NCBI GenBank assembly: GCA_027604005.1
Contig: JADGJT010000427.1
Coordinates: 4,726 to 17,231 of the forward strand
Length of the DNA: 12,506 bases
Origin: Dinochytrium kinnereticum
Lineage: Eukaryota > Chytridiomycota > Chytridiomycetes > Chytridiales > Chytridiaceae
Direction of reading: 5' to 3'
Shown: in pieces, positions 10,378-12,506 of the stretch
How positions within the stretch are numbered: position 1 is the stretch's first letter
Layout of the letters: each line of letters begins with the position of its first letter
Program-made: the position numbers and the translations under genes
Notes under the pieces: generated by a model
Databases searched by the model: none
Seen by the model: only the letters and a program-made list of their open reading frames with translations
What the model was told of the DNA's origin: nothing

Positions 10378-10522
10378 TGCCCAGATGTGTGCAACAAAGT
10401 GGAATGGCTAAGTGATGATATGTATTGATGGACTCGATGGTCCAGACAGAATATTAAAAATTAAATAAGAAGGTGTTTGAAACCGAGAGAGAAAGCAGGA
10501 GCGGGGGTTGGTGGGGCTTAGA
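10378..10522 (-). promoter_or_regulatory. Intergenic region: carrier 3' end and HECT ligase promoter
   Basis: These 145 bp separate two tandem minus-strand genes. On the minus strand it has a pyrimidine-rich block at about 10480-10500 (CTTTCTCTCTCGGTTTC), of a kind common near fungal transcription starts, and an AT-rich stretch at about 10450-10470. No TATA box or AATAAA is evident on the coding strand. Confidence 0.35.
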
Positions 10523-11773
10523 TCAGAGGTCAATGGTCATGTGTCGATTCAAAAGTTCCTGAACGACGGGTAAAACAGTCTCGTTAGATCACCTCTACAC
10601 TTCCTCTTAACTCACATATGTGGCAAAGATAACAGCACTGGTCGGGGCAGACCTGGCCACAGTGATGCCGCAGCCGCGGTAAAATCCTTTAATTCCCTGG
10701 GCGCGATAGAGGTCTGACGCAACCTGCAAAAAGCCGGAACGCAGCAATCCCGAACCCTCCATAGTCTGCTGCCGTGACTTAATGACATCCGCTGGGAAGA
10801 GAGTGAGATTATAAGCCTGGATAACGAGTCAGACAGTTTTGGACACCCTCAAATCACCATGCCAGCGAGTGCTCCGGCACCCATAAGATGCCAAGTGGAA
10901 AGATCCTCCTTTGTGTTGCGCGTGGGATCTTGACCAATTAACTGCTTGCAGACGTATTCATATGTTCCGAACCAGGCCGCACCACCCCCCGATTCTCGAA
11001 GGAAAGTCCCAGTGTGGCCCTGATAAAGACCAAAGAACCCTCGAGCCTTCAGGGTCTTAGAAAGGATGTCGAACGGTCCTTTATAAATGGGCTTTGATAG
11101 AGATTTATCGTCGAGCCCATGGAGTGTCACTCCTTGAACTTGCAGCTTGCACTTAACAAGCTCGACTGGGGTGAGAACGAATGACACGATCGATCCTGAC
11201 AGGAAACCACTCAGACAGAGTTGAGGTATCGAAAGAGGCGCAGCGGGATCCGCCGTTGGTGAAGACGTGGTGAATCGCACTAGCGACTGAACTTGATTGT
11301 ACGCCAGGAACAGTCCGCTATTTTCAATCATAGATCCAACCAAAGGAGCCGACAATCCAGTGTAAAGCCCTCGAAAACCCTCATTCCTGACAGTACGAAG
11401 AAAACAATCCAGGGGTCCCGCGAAAGTAGAACCACCTCCTTCCAGAGGCTGAAGAGGCTGGGTCTGAAGTCGGACCTGCTTGGTCTCAGAGGGCTAAGTA
11501 TATGAGGAAGGGACAAACCTTGATCGTATCAAAGGGATACTCCACAAGCTTCCCAGCAATCCCAGCGACCTATTTCGTGTTAAAAACGTGTCTGTCTACT
11601 TATTACGTACCGAGCCGAAAACCAGATCAGCTAGGGTGGACGCTTTTTCAATCTTGACTGCAGGCAGTTTAGTCAACGACACTTTTAAATCCCATCCCAC
11701 CTTCGGGAGTCTTTAAATCGATGGTCGAAGGCAATGCAATAGCCTTGGCTTGCTCATGATGCGTCTTTTCCAT
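10523..11773 (-). CDS. ORT1: Mitochondrial ornithine-type carrier (SLC25 family)
   Basis: Minus-strand exons 11773-11701, 11657-11611, 11569-11519, 11475-10858, 10816-10616 and 10558-10523 give 341 residues, the size of a six-helix inner-membrane carrier. Three carrier repeats show the PxD/ExxK signature: PFDTIK (52-57), PVELVK (160-165) and PADVIK (271-276). Ornithine-carrier features include FGSVAGIAGKLVEYPFDTIKV, IENSGLFLAYNQ, LYQGHTGTFLRESGGGAAWFG and FYRGCGITVARSAPTSAVIF. These match ORT1/ARG11 of yeast, arg-13 of Neurospora and SLC25A15. Known role: exchange of mitochondrial ornithine with the cytosol for arginine synthesis. The start is the first ATG in an upstream-open frame. The intron 11700-11658 is needed because the carrier frame hits a stop just upstream. 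The last exon has 12 codons (ELLNRH near its start). A basic amino-acid or acylcarnitine carrier is the main alternative. Confidence 0.9.
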
Positions 11774-12057
11774 CAAACGGATGCTGGCATAGAGAGTCAA
11801 CGGTAAGCGGTGTGAAAGAAGAGCGTTCCAACCAAAGACGATAACAGGAATTCGTACGCACTCAAGAAACAATCCAATCACTCAAGTCGTCCGATATCCC
11901 AGTCACTGCAGCCGTCCTATCCAAGGCAAAGGGAGATCAAGCTCTCCCGAATATCAACGGCGGACTCAAATCAACAAGTTCACGGCCAGTAACAGGAGAT
12001 TTTTTTTTTTCTTCGTCATTGTCACAGCTCACCTTCGGAGGACATTGACCAACCACC
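11774..12057. promoter_or_regulatory. Divergent promoter region between ornithine carrier and eIF2A
   Basis: This is the largest gap in the window (284 bp), lying between two start codons facing away from each other. It contains a CCAAT box at 11874-11878, about 100 bp upstream of the carrier ATG. A T tract runs at 12001-12010, about 50 bp before the eIF2A ATG. The eIF2A start has a favourable context (ACCAACCACCATG). No TATA box or additional gene is seen. The function of each element is inferred. Confidence 0.5.
12001..12010 (+). repeat. T10 homopolymer tract
   Basis: Ten consecutive T lie about 50 bp upstream of the eIF2A ATG. Poly(dA:dT) tracts in fungal promoters often mark nucleosome-depleted regions; that role here is inferred. 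Confidence 0.6.
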
Positions 12058-12506
12058 ATGTCGGCTCCAATTCCTCAGTGCGCATGTATGCAAAAGAGTC
12101 AGTCGGGGGTCAGTGGCTAACCATGCTGTAGATGTCTCCGATAAGGGAGTCTCCATCGCAAACGGGCCGGGGACTTGGGATCTTGTTCATTCAATGTTGG
12201 TTCATGTTCGAGGGAATATCCGCTGACCGTGTGCAGAGCTTCTGTGCCTAAGTTCTTTATTTACAGTCCAAATGGAGATCATCTAGCTCTTGTATTTGAT
12301 AGCAGGTTTGTTTTCGCTATTGGGGAAGGATTCCTGACCCCGCGTAGGGTGGACATTATTAATGCGAGGACACTTGCACCGATCAAAACAATTGAATTAA
12401 AAGGTGTACAGGAGGCAGCATTTTCACCTCTTGGAACGTTTCTTTCGACATGGACTCGTTTTGGTACGATTTACTATACATTATCTGAATGGGTTTATTT
12501 AGTAAT
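12058..12506 (+). CDS. Eukaryotic translation initiation factor 2A (eIF2A), 3'-partial
   Basis: Proposed exons 12058-12085, 12132-12195, 12237-12305, 12348-12463 and 12503 to the window end encode about 92 residues of the N-terminus. The start MSAPIPQCAYVSDKG plus IANGPGTW corresponds to the human eIF2A beginning (a Gly-rich strand, then VNGPPHF). It is followed by YSPNGDHLALVFDS, RVDIINARTLAPIKTI and AAFSPLGTFLSTWTR, the alternating FSPxG blades of the eIF2A beta-propeller. The family is cytosolic, binds the 40S subunit and initiator tRNA, and acts in non-canonical initiation. Introns 12086-12131 (GCTAAC branch) and 12196-12236 are required by frame. Introns 12306-12347 and 12464-12502 are inferred from alignment, because both are multiples of three with no stop. 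The alternative is another WD-repeat protein, but the N-terminal order favours eIF2A. Confidence 0.8.

Noticed and set aside
11669..11881. 70-residue minus-strand frame starting upstream of the carrier
   Set aside because: It opens with GTG, not ATG. Its only ATG before the first intron is at 11773, and the tail past 11701 is intron.
1..12506. Possible novel defence or mobile system
   Set aside because: Every gene belongs to a known eukaryotic housekeeping family; no terminal repeats, integrase, reverse transcriptase or clustered unknown genes were seen.

Overview
The window is a gene-dense, intron-rich stretch of a eukaryotic nuclear chromosome, most likely fungal. Six protein-coding genes can be rebuilt by joining exons across about 36 very short spliceosomal introns (37-61 bp, mostly 37-46 bp). 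Many of these introns carry a CTAAC or TTAAC-like branch site. The gene set (a Spt3-type SAGA subunit, an ORT1/ARG11-type ornithine carrier, a HUL5/UBE3B-type HECT ligase, eIF2A) and the compact spacing point to a fungus. Tiny introns together with a full Rab3GAP1 argue against budding yeast. I cannot assign a lineage from sequence alone. There are no bacterial features, mobile elements, CRISPR arrays or RNA genes.

Layout, left to right. (1) 1-3852, plus: Rab3 GTPase-activating protein catalytic subunit (RAB3GAP1 family), 5' end cut by the window edge. (2) 3883-5086, minus: SPT3, complete, convergent with gene 1 with only 30 bp between the stops. (3) 5148-6706, plus: RING + PHD finger protein of the PHRF1 type with a C-terminal SRI-like module. 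It is head-to-head with SPT3 across 61 bp. (4) 6754-10377, minus: HECT E3 ubiquitin ligase of the UBE3B/UBE3C/Hul5 family, 12 exons, convergent with gene 3 (47 bp between stops). (5) 10523-11773, minus: mitochondrial ornithine-type carrier, upstream of and in tandem with gene 4. (6) 12058-end, plus: N-terminus of eIF2A, divergent from gene 5 across a 284-bp intergenic region with a CCAAT box and a T tract.

The genes do not form a pathway; this is ordinary housekeeping synteny. The one suggestive pairing is SPT3 (TBP delivery within SAGA) with the RING-PHD-SRI protein (probable RNA polymerase II CTD contact), since they must share a 61-bp bidirectional promoter. No stretch over 300 bp lacks a gene. 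I found no convincing undescribed system. What deserves a second look is splicing: minimal introns, micro-exons of 24-36 nt, a GTTTGN class of donor sites, and a few introns whose retention would leave an open or altered reading frame.
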